NCBI GenBank assembly: GCA_946409675.1 | Contig: CAMJXI010000001.1 | Location: forward strand, 1-29,511 | Length of the DNA: 29,511 bases | Direction of reading: 5' to 3' | From: an uncultured Lactobacillus sp. | GTDB taxonomy: Bacteria; Bacillota; Bacilli; Lactobacillales; Lactobacillaceae | Part shown: positions 12,932-20,164 of the stretch, piece by piece | How positions within the stretch are numbered: the stretch's first letter is position 1 | Layout: each line of letters opens with the position of its first letter | Position numbers and translations under genes: made by a program | The notes under the pieces: model-generated | Told to the model about the DNA's origin: nothing | Databases searched by the model: none | What the model saw: the letters and a program-made list of their open reading frames with translations, nothing else

Positions 12932-14332
12932 CTAGACAATAGTCTTAGTTTCACTCACTAATTTGTACCAATAAGCTGATTCCTTTGGATATCTTTTTTG
13001 CGTCTTAAAATCGGTATAAAACAAGCCATAGCGCTTATTGTACCCATTAGTCCAAGAGAACATATCCATCAGTGACCATAAGAAGTATCCCTTAACATTT
13101 ACACCATCTTCGATAGCATCACTCAGTGCACCGAGATATTGACGTAAGTAATCAATTCTAGGTTTATCCATAATGATTCCATCCTCAAAATCATCTTTAT
13201 AACCCATTCCATTTTCAGTAATATAAATCTTGTTATAATGTGGATAATCATGCTTAATTCTCATAAGAAGATCATATAAACCTCTTGGATAAATTAGCCA
13301 GTCCCAGTCAGTCCTTGGTATCCCTTCTTTATAAACTCTTTCAGCAATTCCATTCACACGATAAACAGATGTGCCTTTATCTCCGGTACCATTGTGAGTA
13401 ATTTCGTTTGGACCTTTATATGCTTTACAGAAATGACATTGATAATGATTAATTCCCAAGAAATCGTTTCGGTGAGATGCTTTTTCCATTTCTACGAAAT
13501 CTTCTTCTAAAAACTCATAAGTAGCATTCTGAGCCTCACAAATTTCGTCAAGTGCTGCTAACATTTCATCTGTATAATGGCCAACATATGTAGCCTCTAG
13601 TAAAAATCGAATTGATAGAGCATCTTCTAAAAACGCTGCATGTTCATCCTCATCAGAAGTTGAGTTAGCATATTTTGTTTCTAGCGAATGAACAACACCA
13701 ATTTCTCCTTTATAACCATTTTCTTTGAATACGTTAACGGCCTTTGCATGAGCAAGCATCATATTATGCAAGCACATGATAATTTTGGTGAAATCGTATT
13801 TAACTGCCGGCGGAAAAACTCCTAAGAGATATTGGTTTGTAGCAACTGGATATATTTCATTGAAAGTGCTCCAGTATCTAACTTCCGTAAACTCTTCAAA
13901 ACAAAATTTTGCGTAGTCAACAAATGCATCAACATTATCTCTATTCAAGAAATCTCCTTGATCAAACAAGGCTTTCGGAGTATCAAAATGGTGTAAAGTA
14001 ACGAACGGAAGAACATTATGTTCCTTACATTTTTTAAAAATATCGTGGTAATAATCAATCCCAGCTTGATTGGGTTCACCCACTCCTTCCGGAAAAATTC
14101 TACTCCAAGCAATCGAAAGTCTTAATCCGTTGACACCGAATTTTTCGCATAATTCTATGTCCACAGGATATTGATGATAAAAATCACTAGCGGGATCTGC
14201 ACCAAATCTGCCTTGCTCTTTTAAAAACTCATCCCACGCAACTGCACCCTTGCCATCTTCTTTAGTAGCACCCTCGCATTGATATGCGGCAGTAGCACCG
14301 CCAAAAATAAAATCCTTTGGTAATTTCTTCAT
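12932..14332 (-). CDS. lacG: 6-phospho-beta-galactosidase
   Basis: A 466-residue glycoside hydrolase family 1 enzyme that splits lactose 6-phosphate into glucose and galactose 6-phosphate. The N-terminal family 1 signature is FIFGGATAAYQCEG (residues 8-21). Glu159 in STFNEI is the acid/base and Glu373 in YITENG the nucleophile. Ser426, Lys433 and Tyr435 match the phosphate-binding S/K/Y of L. lactis LacG, and Trp427 in FSWTNGY marks the galactosidase rather than the glucosidase subgroup. The start is well supported (AGAGGAG, 7 bases). The product galactose 6-phosphate needs the tagatose pathway (lacABCD), which is not in this window. Confidence 0.93.
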   Translation of the reverse strand: MKKLPKDFIFGGATAAYQCEGATKEDGKGAVAWDEFLKEQGRFGADPASDFYHQYPVDIELCEKFGVNGLRLSIAWSRIFPEGVGEPNQAGIDYYHDIFKKCKEHNVLPFVTLHHFDTPKALFDQGDFLNRDNVDAFVDYAKFCFEEFTEVRYWSTFNEIYPVATNQYLLGVFPPAVKYDFTKIIMCLHNMMLAHAKAVNVFKENGYKGEIGVVHSLETKYANSTSDEDEHAAFLEDALSIRFLLEATYVGHYTDEMLAALDEICEAQNATYEFLEEDFVEMEKASHRNDFLGINHYQCHFCKAYKGPNEITHNGTGDKGTSVYRVNGIAERVYKEGIPRTDWDWLIYPRGLYDLLMRIKHDYPHYNKIYITENGMGYKDDFEDGIIMDKPRIDYLRQYLGALSDAIEDGVNVKGYFLWSLMDMFSWTNGYNKRYGLFYTDFKTQKRYPKESAYWYKLVSETKTIV

Positions 14333-14346
14333 TAATTTTCTCCTCT

Positions 14347-15186
14347 TTAATTAATTAATCTTTGAATGTGGATTGTTAGGTAAACTTTTTCACTTGCATT
14401 CAATTTAAAACCCGTTTTATCAACAATTATTTGATACATTTGTTCGGCTACGCAATAAGCAGCTGGATATTCATTTTTCAAATCTTTTTCCATTTTCTCT
14501 GCGAACTCGTCGGGAGCAGATTCCCCAGTCCTTTCAAGCATATATTTCATATGAATCATTAATCTATCGTAAAAATTCTGTGTTTTTTCGGTTCGAATAA
14601 TTCCTTGGAGTTCTAGTTTATTTTCTATTAAGCGGAGGACTTTTTGCTCTGATTCATAGGTATTTAAAGACTTCAGGGTCGGATCTGCCGTCTTTCCTTG
14701 AGCATTTATAAAATGAATTCCGATGTTTTTAATCTCATCGTTTGGAAAATTGATGTCTAATCTATCTCTGATTATTCTGAGTGCATCTTTGGCAATTTTA
14801 TATTCCGTTGGATATTGATCATTAATATCTGGAAGTAAACTATTTTGATACTCACCATTAACTAGTCGTTTATAATTCCAATAGATATGGTCTGTTAAAG
14901 TAACATAGATATATTCTTGAACCGAATAATGGTAATTGTTAATTGCGTTCTCAATAATTTCGTACGCGGTTGTAATAAAATTTAGCGGGACATCTTTCAA
15001 AAGAAATGAAAAGTTTCGTTTTGATTCTTCGCTTTTTAAAATAAATAAGTTTTGAACTAATTCTTCAGGAATCAAGTCTCCTTTCTTTTTTTGAAAGACA
15101 AGGCCCTTACCCATCGCAATAGCCTGTTCATTATCTTTTTTAACAATTGCAATATTGTTGTTAAGCACTTGAACTACTCTGTACAC
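14347..15186 (-). CDS. lacT: BglG/LacT-family transcriptional antiterminator
   Basis: An RNA-binding antiterminator of about 279 residues. Residues 1-55 form the CAT RNA-binding domain (VVQVLNNNIAIVKKD, then AIAMGKGLVFQKKKGD), followed by two PRD regulatory domains: PRD1 around 65-170 with TLTDHIYWNYKR, PRD2 around 175-279 with LMIHMKYMLER and a C-terminal LTIHIQRL. In this family PTS-dependent phosphorylation of PRD histidines sets activity. The GTG at 15186 is preferred because GAGGTG lies 6 bases ahead and the CAT domain then starts at the usual distance. A GTG at 15195 is in frame but overlaps that site. It is first in the lac operon and probably controls its own leader. Confidence 0.9.
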   Translation of the reverse strand: MYRVVQVLNNNIAIVKKDNEQAIAMGKGLVFQKKKGDLIPEELVQNLFILKSEESKRNFSFLLKDVPLNFITTAYEIIENAINNYHYSVQEYIYVTLTDHIYWNYKRLVNGEYQNSLLPDINDQYPTEYKIAKDALRIIRDRLDINFPNDEIKNIGIHFINAQGKTADPTLKSLNTYESEQKVLRLIENKLELQGIIRTEKTQNFYDRLMIHMKYMLERTGESAPDEFAEKMEKDLKNEYPAAYCVAEQMYQIIVDKTGFKLNASEKVYLTIHIQRLIN

Positions 15187-15203
15187 ATTTTTCACCTCGT
15201 TTC

Positions 15204-15255
15204 AAAAAAAAAACCACAAACAACTGATTGAGATCAATCAGTTACTTGCGGTTTT
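15204..15255 (-). terminator. lac leader attenuator terminator
   Basis: Read on the minus strand, AACTGATTG pairs with CAATCAGTT around ATCT, and the stem extends with partial pairing out to AAACC with GGTTT. A run of ten T follows. The 5' arm overlaps the end of the RAT site, so LacT binding would prevent the hairpin. Confidence 0.88.
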
Positions 15256-15279
15256 TGCCTAATTAAATAGTAACAACCC
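15250..15279 (-). promoter_or_regulatory. RAT site (LacT antiterminator target)
   Basis: On the minus strand this 30-nt segment starts GGGTTGTTACTATTT and ends GGCAAAAACC. It closely follows the ribonucleic antiterminator consensus of the BglG/LicT/LacT family (GGRTTGTTACT, then GGCAAAACC). It overlaps the upstream arm of the terminator hairpin, the classical antitermination arrangement. Confidence 0.9.
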
Positions 15280-15302
15280 ACTAATATTTATTTCCCCTTC
15301 AG

Positions 15303-15364
15303 ATTATCATCTAAATTCGAAAATGTAAACCCTTTTATAAAAAAACATTTGTTTCCGTATATAC
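15303..15364 (-). promoter_or_regulatory. lac operon promoter with cre-like sites
   Basis: Minus-strand TTTACA (15324-15329) and GATAAT (15303-15308) are a likely promoter, although the 15-bp spacer is short. ATAAAAGGGTTTACAT (15323-15338) matches 14 of 16 positions of the cre consensus and overlaps the -35, and a weaker cre-like sequence (13 of 16) lies at 15349-15364. This suggests CcpA repression in addition to LacT control. Confidence 0.55.
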
Positions 15365-15368
15365 TCAA

Positions 15369-15418
15369 TAAAACTAAAATGAGCCTCCAATCTAAGATTA
15401 GAAGCTCATTTTTAATTA
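15369..15418 (+). repeat. 50-bp terminator repeat, copy 2 (prs)
   Basis: Second copy of 10796-10845, four bases past the prs stop. Its single difference (A at 15400 in place of G) breaks one stem pair, but a bidirectional terminator shape remains. Confidence 0.93.
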
Positions 15419-15421
15419 TTA

Positions 15422-16387
15422 TCAGAATTTCAAAAGATTTTGTGCATCGAAAATCTCGTGAATTGATTTGTCATGGTAGATGTGTTCAATAGCAGCAGCC
15501 ATCAAGCCATCAACCGACAAGACTTTGGTATTCTTTGGATATTTATCTGGTGGGTTAATAATTGAATCAGTCGTAACAATTTCGTCGATTGGTAAAGTAT
15601 TAATCAATTCAGTAGCGTTTTGTGAGAGTAAGGCATGCGTAGCAGCCACAATCACTTTTTTAGCTCCAGCTTTAACCAATGATTTAGATGAATAACCAAG
15701 ACGCATCCCTGTATCGATAATGTCATCAACAATCACTGCTGTTTTACCGTTAACATCCCCAATAATATCGTGAATTGTGTCGTCATAGTGTGAACCACGT
15801 TGGTCAACAATCGCGATTGGAGCATCGAAGAATTCAGCAAACTTACGTGCCATGTTTGTACCACTGTGATCTGGTGAAACAACGACAACGTCTTTAATTC
15901 CTTCGTCAATCAAGTAACGTGCCATGATTGAACCAGCTTGTAAGTGATCGACTGGAATATCGAAGAATCCTTGAATTTGTGGTGCGTGTAAATCAAGGGC
16001 GATGACGCGATCAGCGCCTGCTTCTTCAATCAAGTTAGTAACTAACTTAGCAGTAATTGGTTCGCGAGCGTGTGTCTTACGGTCAGCACGAGCATAAGCC
16101 ATGTAAGGAATCACGATATTTACTTCATGTGCAGAAGCACGTTTTAAAGCATCGATGATAATCAACAATTCCATCAAGTTTTCATTAACGGGATCTTGGA
16201 TTGATTGGATGACATAAACGTCATCACCACGAACAGTTTCCTCAATATTGATATTGATTTCGCCATCACTAAAGTGCTTGATCGAGGTGCTAATTAATGG
16301 ATAACCTAATTTCTTACTTGTTGCTTCGGCTAATGGTAAATTACCGTTCAAACCGATTAACTTAATGGGATGCTTTGATTCAGTCAT
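15422..16387 (-). CDS. prs: Ribose-phosphate pyrophosphokinase
   Basis: A 321-residue PRPP synthetase that makes 5-phosphoribosyl diphosphate from ribose 5-phosphate and ATP for nucleotide, His and Trp synthesis. Motifs include HFSDGEININIEETVRG near residue 39, the flexible catalytic loop YARADRKTHAREPITAKL near 99, LDLHAPQIQGFFDIPVDHL near 132 and the PRPP-binding loop AVIVDDIIDTG near 218. The ATG at 16387 is used because GAGG lies 7 bases upstream; a GTG at 16399 is in frame but overlaps the site. Lactobacilli often have two prs genes, and which one this is cannot be told. It stands as a single gene. Confidence 0.95.
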   Translation of the reverse strand: MTESKHPIKLIGLNGNLPLAEATSKKLGYPLISTSIKHFSDGEININIEETVRGDDVYVIQSIQDPVNENLMELLIIIDALKRASAHEVNIVIPYMAYARADRKTHAREPITAKLVTNLIEEAGADRVIALDLHAPQIQGFFDIPVDHLQAGSIMARYLIDEGIKDVVVVSPDHSGTNMARKFAEFFDAPIAIVDQRGSHYDDTIHDIIGDVNGKTAVIVDDIIDTGMRLGYSSKSLVKAGAKKVIVAATHALLSQNATELINTLPIDEIVTTDSIINPPDKYPKNTKVLSVDGLMAAAIEHIYHDKSIHEIFDAQNLLKF

Positions 16388-16463
16388 TTTTTTCCTCACT
16401 TAAAAATTTCAAATTTCAACATGAATATCATAACAAATTTTATTGTATTTTCATATGTTGGAT

Positions 16464-16487
16464 TAAAAAAACCTGCGTTAGCAGGCT
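16464..16487 (-). terminator. Intrinsic terminator of the DUF4429-like gene
   Basis: On the minus strand GCCTGC-TAAC-GCAGGT is followed by TTTTTTT. It lies 27 bases past the stop of the gene at 16514 and separates it from prs. Confidence 0.8.
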
Positions 16488-16513
16488 TTGAATTGGATTA
16501 AATTATTAAATAT

Positions 16514-16891
16514 TTATTTTTTAGCTTCTGGTTGATCCGTTGCTTTTTTGCCTAGCAAAACTTCTTGAATAGCATTGTACATCTTGTCGGCATCGGGAAC
16601 GTTTGTTGGATCAAATGCTTTTAAGATGACTGAGTGCCGGTCGCCGGATAATTTTCTGGCAGGTACGGCAACTTCAGGAATCTTTTCACCCTTGAAGATA
16701 AAGCGGAAATAACCCGCATTGAAAAAACTAGGTTTCTTGTAATCAAGTCGTTCTATTTCGGAAAGTTCAAACTCTAATTTGCCATCTCCGATGTAGTCTA
16801 CCAGACTAACGCCAGGTTTTCTTTGAACAAAAACATGAGTTTCATTCAATTTAATTGTGCCATTTACGCCTTCAACAATCATTTCAGCCAT
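16514..16891 (-). CDS. DUF4429-like small cytoplasmic protein
   Basis: A 125-residue soluble protein. The pattern VEGVNGTIKLNETHVFVQRKPG, then a polar strand, then ELSEIERLDYKKPSFFNAGYFRFIFKGE resembles DUF4429, a PH-like beta domain of unknown function often found in SHOCT proteins. The C-terminal tail is Lys/Ala rich and no SHOCT motif is present. AGGAG precedes the ATG. It is divergent from the gene at 16985 across 93 bp containing a perfect palindrome, which suggests shared control. The family call is by pattern only. Confidence 0.6.
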   Translation of the reverse strand: MAEMIVEGVNGTIKLNETHVFVQRKPGVSLVDYIGDGKLEFELSEIERLDYKKPSFFNAGYFRFIFKGEKIPEVAVPARKLSGDRHSVILKAFDPTNVPDADKMYNAIQEVLLGKKATDQPEAKK

Positions 16892-16925
16892 TTTTTTCTC
16901 CTCAATAATCTCTGTCTTACCTTTA

Positions 16926-16960
16926 TTTTACAGTTTATTACTGTAAAAATCTGCTAAGAT
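16926..16960. promoter_or_regulatory. Palindromic operator and promoter between divergent genes
   Basis: TTTTACAGT (16926-16934) and ACTGTAAAA (16940-16948) form a perfect 9-bp inverted repeat with a 5-bp spacer. On the plus strand it covers the -35 position for an extended -10 (TG-C-TAAGAT, 16955-16960). On the minus strand its right-going arm gives TG-TAAAAT, a good extended -10 for the gene at 16891. One bound dimer could therefore control both genes. The regulator is unknown. Confidence 0.5.
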
Positions 16961-16984
16961 TAAAAGAAAAACGGATGGTCAATC

Positions 16985-17386
16985 ATGAACGTCAAAGATT
17001 TAACTGAACTCTTACACGCCCTGCAAAATAGCGAACTCGAAATTACCGCGGAATCTTCTGCAGTTCCGGGTGTCTACCTGCTCTCAGAAGCATATTCGAA
17101 AACAGAAGATGCTGACCCAATCGAGGGTTTCTTGAAGAAATCCCTCGACATGGTTGGACTGAGCGGCTTTCTCCAAGCCAAGAAAAATATCTTCGCCCTG
17201 CCTTTTGATCCCGCTACAATCAAAATCCAACCTGATGAGAGAGTGATTTTAATTTCTAAGCACGTCCTCGATGCGGTGACCTTCTTGCCTAACTCCGACA
17301 AGTTAGCCGAAATCGTCCAGCTTTCGAAGAATTACACAATTAACTTTATTGCTGATCATTTTGTTTTTGTCAAAGATGAGGTTTAA
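16985..17386 (+). CDS. Hypothetical protein, 133 residues
   Basis: A soluble, weakly acidic protein with no family recognised. It opens with a Leu-rich helix (LTELLHALQNSELEI), has a central hydrophobic patch (GFLQAKKNIFALPFDP) and ends with two likely beta strands (YTINFIADHFVFVKDEV). GGATGG lies about 6 bases before the ATG. It is divergent from the DUF4429-like gene and shares its palindrome, and is convergent with the oxidoreductase gene, whose stop codon is 5 bases away; no terminator hairpin was seen between them. Confidence 0.7.
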   Translation: MNVKDLTELLHALQNSELEITAESSAVPGVYLLSEAYSKTEDADPIEGFLKKSLDMVGLSGFLQAKKNIFALPFDPATIKIQPDERVILISKHVLDAVTFLPNSDKLAEIVQLSKNYTINFIADHFVFVKDEV

Positions 17387-17391
17387 TGCCT

Positions 17392-18036
17392 TTAATACCA
17401 ACTAGGTTTGTCACCGGCAGTATTTGGTTTATTGACCCCAACAGACTTCTTGACTTGTTCCTTAGGATTCAAAATCAAATGATAAACGAATGCAGCAATA
17501 CTCTTTCTGGAGACTTCAGTACCTTTGAAGTCTTCATTTTTTTGCGTTAATTCGTAGTCCACTTCAGTTTTGTCAGTCAACCATGCTGGTCTAATCACCG
17601 TGTAATCAAGTTTTGAACCCTCAATCACGTCAGCTGCACTGCGGTAATGGGTAATGTAGTCACCCAATACTTTGTTGTTCCATTCGCCAAACTTACCCGG
17701 AACTTCGTCGTAAATGCCTAAAGTAGAAATCCAAATAAGTCGTTTAACTTTGTTAGCGGTCATCGCAGCAACAACGTGTTCAGCTTGTTCCTTGATGTTG
17801 TTGCCTGCTAAGTTAGCGGAAACAACATCTTTGCCAGCAACTGCTTGGCTGAGCGTGTCTTTGTCCAAAATATCGCCCTCAACAAGGGTTACGCCCTCGT
17901 GAGCATTTTGGAAATCAGCCAATCTTTCTTTGTTCCGTAAATATAGTGTGAGCTCCATGTCTGTGTCTGCTGCTAAGAATCTCTCAGCTTGGCGGGCAAT
18001 TTGGCCGTTAGCACCTAAAATTAAAACTTTTGTCAT
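17392..18036 (-). CDS. NmrA-like NAD(P)-dependent oxidoreductase (atypical SDR)
   Basis: 214 residues. A Rossmann fold starts with VLILGANGQIARQAERFL (residues 4-21), the GxxGxxA/G dinucleotide motif of atypical short-chain dehydrogenases, followed by LYLRNKERL, the VEGDILDKDTL strand-helix and a VKRLIWISTLGIYDE segment. Tyr and Lys of the classical SDR catalytic pair are not evident, as in NmrA-like proteins and quinone reductases such as E. coli QOR2. The upstream region has two TACT-N7-AGTA/G boxes like those bound by HxlR-type quinone sensors, which suggests electrophile- or redox-induced expression. AGGAGG lies about 7 bases before the ATG. Confidence 0.82.
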   Translation of the reverse strand: MTKVLILGANGQIARQAERFLAADTDMELTLYLRNKERLADFQNAHEGVTLVEGDILDKDTLSQAVAGKDVVSANLAGNNIKEQAEHVVAAMTANKVKRLIWISTLGIYDEVPGKFGEWNNKVLGDYITHYRSAADVIEGSKLDYTVIRPAWLTDKTEVDYELTQKNEDFKGTEVSRKSIAAFVYHLILNPKEQVKKSVGVNKPNTAGDKPSWY

Positions 18037-18085
18037 GATTATTCCTCCTGAATTAATTAAGTATTTTGCTTAAGTAATTATCACT

Positions 18086-18155
18086 TACTTTTGCAAAGTG
18101 AGTATAAGCCTTATTTAATTTCTATGCACGTATATCAATTTACTTTTAAAAAGTA
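18086..18155. promoter_or_regulatory. HxlR/YodB-like operator boxes upstream of the NmrA-like gene
   Basis: An exact TACT-N7-AGTA lies at 18141-18155 (TACTTTTAAAAAGTA) and a one-base variant at 18086-18100 (TACTTTTGCAAAGTG). This is the half-site spacing of the B. subtilis YodB/CatR operator. The nearer box is 50 bases from the start codon, overlapping plausible promoter sequences (minus-strand TATACT and GATAAT). No HxlR gene is in the window. Confidence 0.45.
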
Positions 18156-18213
18156 TTTATTAATGCTCAAAGTAATCGATGGCATAAAAAGAACGAGAAA
18201 AAGAAAAAAGAAA

Positions 18214-18253
18214 CAAAAAAATAAAGCCAACTCAACTTCTGAGTTAGCTTTAC
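18214..18253 (-). terminator. Intrinsic terminator of the alpha/beta hydrolase gene
   Basis: On the minus strand AAAGCTAACTCA pairs with TTGAGTTGGCTTT, followed by ATTTTTTT. It begins 17 bases past the stop at 18270. Between it and 18160 the sequence is purine-rich without a gene. Confidence 0.8.
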
Positions 18254-18269
18254 TAGCATTATTCTAAAA

Positions 18270-18977
18270 TTAAACAGATTTTTCTGCGACTTGGTCAGTT
18301 TCTGCGACCGGATCCTTGTCTTCCACAAAGAATTCCTTCATCACATTTAACAGCTTCAAGCTATGTACCACATAACTTGAATGAGTTTGGCGGGGCATTA
18401 CCACAATGCGACTATCCTTGATTTTCTCAGAGAATTGTCTGGTATGTTCAACCTTGACGCAATCTTTTTCGCCCACCAAAGTTAATGTTTTCGCCGTAAT
18501 TCGACGCAATTCAGCATCCGAGATATCGGGGCCATTCAACATCATGTCAATTTCTGGCTTTCTTTGGAAGAAATTAATCACACGATACTTCATCTGCTCA
18601 GATTTTTCCAAGCCGTCCGGATTCACGTTAGCACCCGCAACCATCAATCTTTGCGTGATATTCGTATATTGGCTCGCTAACATCAAGCCGACAATCCCAC
18701 CATCACTGTACCCGAAAATATATGGGTGACGTAAATCGAGTTTTCTAATAAACGCCGCCACATCTTCAACGTAAAGTTGATAATTCATCGGTACACCTTG
18801 TTGGCTTTGCCCGTGGTCTCTTGCATCAATCGCATAGACCGTGTAGTACAAAGCTAGTGGTGCAATAATTTTGTCAAAAATAGAACTGTCTTCTTGATTC
18901 CCATGTAGTAAAATCAAGGGGTGACCAGAACCGAGTTTTTGATAATTGAGTTCAACATTATTTACCTTAATTCGCAT
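18270..18977 (-). CDS. Alpha/beta hydrolase
   Basis: A 235-residue cytoplasmic hydrolase. Oxyanion-hole segment LILLHGNQED (21-30), strand YAIDARDHGQS, nucleophile elbow GYSDGG with Ser91, acid in LVGEKDCVK and His in QTHSSYV complete the triad. The nucleophile pattern G-Y-S-D-G-G is seen in many uncharacterised Firmicutes hydrolases; the substrate cannot be inferred. The ~25-residue C-terminal extension (EDKDPVAETDQVAEKSV) is charged and probably disordered. Divergent from the small gene at 19089. Confidence 0.85.
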   Translation of the reverse strand: MRIKVNNVELNYQKLGSGHPLILLHGNQEDSSIFDKIIAPLALYYTVYAIDARDHGQSQQGVPMNYQLYVEDVAAFIRKLDLRHPYIFGYSDGGIVGLMLASQYTNITQRLMVAGANVNPDGLEKSEQMKYRVINFFQRKPEIDMMLNGPDISDAELRRITAKTLTLVGEKDCVKVEHTRQFSEKIKDSRIVVMPRQTHSSYVVHSLKLLNVMKEFFVEDKDPVAETDQVAEKSV

Positions 18978-19088
18978 ATGTTCCCCATTTCAAAAATATA
19001 AATTGTTTCACTAAAAAGTCTTATTTGTTTCATTCTAATATAATATGCTGATAAAATTAAAGTAACAAAACTGTAAGGAGCCCCGATT

Positions 19089-19313
19089 ATGGATAATGAA
19101 TCAATTTTTTTCAACCCAGGAGACGCTATTGCTAACTCACGCGACTTCCGCGAAGCCCGTCGTAGCGCCGAAGTAATTAAAAAAGAACGTCCCACAGAAA
19201 AGCAAATCATCATTGCAGAAGAAGATGGCACAGAAATTTATGCAGTCTACTATGCAGATGATGCAACTAGTCCAAATTTTGGGACGCCCCATCATATCAA
19301 AGATTCATTTTGA
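19089..19313 (+). CDS. Small hypothetical protein, 74 residues
   Basis: A soluble, charged protein: an Arg/Glu-rich helix (RDFREARRSAEVIKKERP) followed by a beta pair (KQIIIAEEDGTEIYAVYYADD) and a loose tail. No family recognised. AAGGAG 8 bases before the ATG and a TATAAT at 19039-19044 support expression. Its last 22 bases overlap the end of the convergent glycosyltransferase gene. Confidence 0.7.
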   Translation: MDNESIFFNPGDAIANSRDFREARRSAEVIKKERPTEKQIIIAEEDGTEIYAVYYADDATSPNFGTPHHIKDSF

Positions 19314-20104
19314 TTTTGATCTTTGGCAATCTTTTTAGCGGCTGCGGCCGCTTTTTTTTGTTCATCGGCATCCCTAACAAGGGTCTTAATAATGCCATCC
19401 CACACCCGGTAGTTTGCCCGGAAGTTATCTGGTATTTTCTTCGGATTGAGATCATGAACCATACTATCGGAACGTTGGAAGTAGTGGTAGTAAGGCTTCG
19501 ACGTGTAGTAGAATCCTTCACTCAACGAAAGATACTTCACGTTGAAGATTTGGTCTTCCATAAACGCCAAGTCGGACACGAATTCCATCTTGTTCTGACG
19601 GACGATTCTCGTCTTGTAACCCTTGTTCCAAGTGTAACCTTTAACACTCGAGAAGATGTTGGTTAGTGAAAGCATGGCTTCTTTGCGAGACAAATAGCCA
19701 TAACCCGGTTTGCCGGCTTTTTTACCCTTAGGGTCTATCCAAAAACCGCAACAAACCATGTCGACGTCATGTTTAGCAAATGCGTCCACAAAAAAATCAA
19801 CAAACCCAGCATCTACCCAATCGTCACCATCATGGAAGGTGAAATAAGGTGTGTCAACTTTGCTCATTCCGAGATTTCTCGATGACGACAAACCACCATT
19901 TGGTTTAGTAATCACTTCAAAAGATTCAAATTGACTTCTGTAAGCCTCAACTTTTGCAAGTGTTTGGTCGGTTGATCCGTCATTGATAATTAATAATTTA
20001 AAATTTTTATTTTTTTGATTAGCGAGGCTCTTCAAAGCCCGATCGATGTACTTCTCCACATTGTAAACAGGCACAATTATGGTCAGTAATGGTTGTTGTA
20101 ACAA
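19292..20104 (-). CDS. Family 2 glycosyltransferase
   Basis: A 270-residue GT-A glycosyltransferase of the kind that adds sugars to surface polysaccharide or teichoic acid. The N-terminal LTIIVPVYNVEKYIDRALKS (7-26), LLIINDGSTD (37-46), GGLSSSRNLG (70-79) and the metal-binding DGDDW at 92-96 are all present, and EDQIF near 188 is the likely catalytic acidic motif. No membrane helix. The C-terminus is Ala/Lys/Gln rich (KKAAAAAKKIAKDQNQ) and looks like a coiled or disordered tail. The start is a TTG at 20104. It is not part of a polysaccharide cluster here, so its acceptor is unknown. Confidence 0.85.
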   Translation of the reverse strand: MLQQPLLTIIVPVYNVEKYIDRALKSLANQKNKNFKLLIINDGSTDQTLAKVEAYRSQFESFEVITKPNGGLSSSRNLGMSKVDTPYFTFHDGDDWVDAGFVDFFVDAFAKHDVDMVCCGFWIDPKGKKAGKPGYGYLSRKEAMLSLTNIFSSVKGYTWNKGYKTRIVRQNKMEFVSDLAFMEDQIFNVKYLSLSEGFYYTSKPYYHYFQRSDSMVHDLNPKKIPDNFRANYRVWDGIIKTLVRDADEQKKAAAAAKKIAKDQNQNESLI

Positions 20105-20164
20105 ATTATTACCCGCCCTTCATTAATGCACATTATAACATTGCCTCGAACTTTTACATAGAAA

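Noticed and set aside
12932..14332. 6-phospho-beta-glucosidase (BglA) instead of LacG
   Set aside because: Trp427 in the phosphate-binding loop, the overall match to LacG and the LacE/LacF/LacT partners favour 6-phospho-beta-galactosidase.
19310..19666. 118-codon plus-strand frame opposite the glycosyltransferase
   Set aside because: It is antisense to the C-terminal half of GT2, has no ribosome binding site and gives a protein with no plausible fold.
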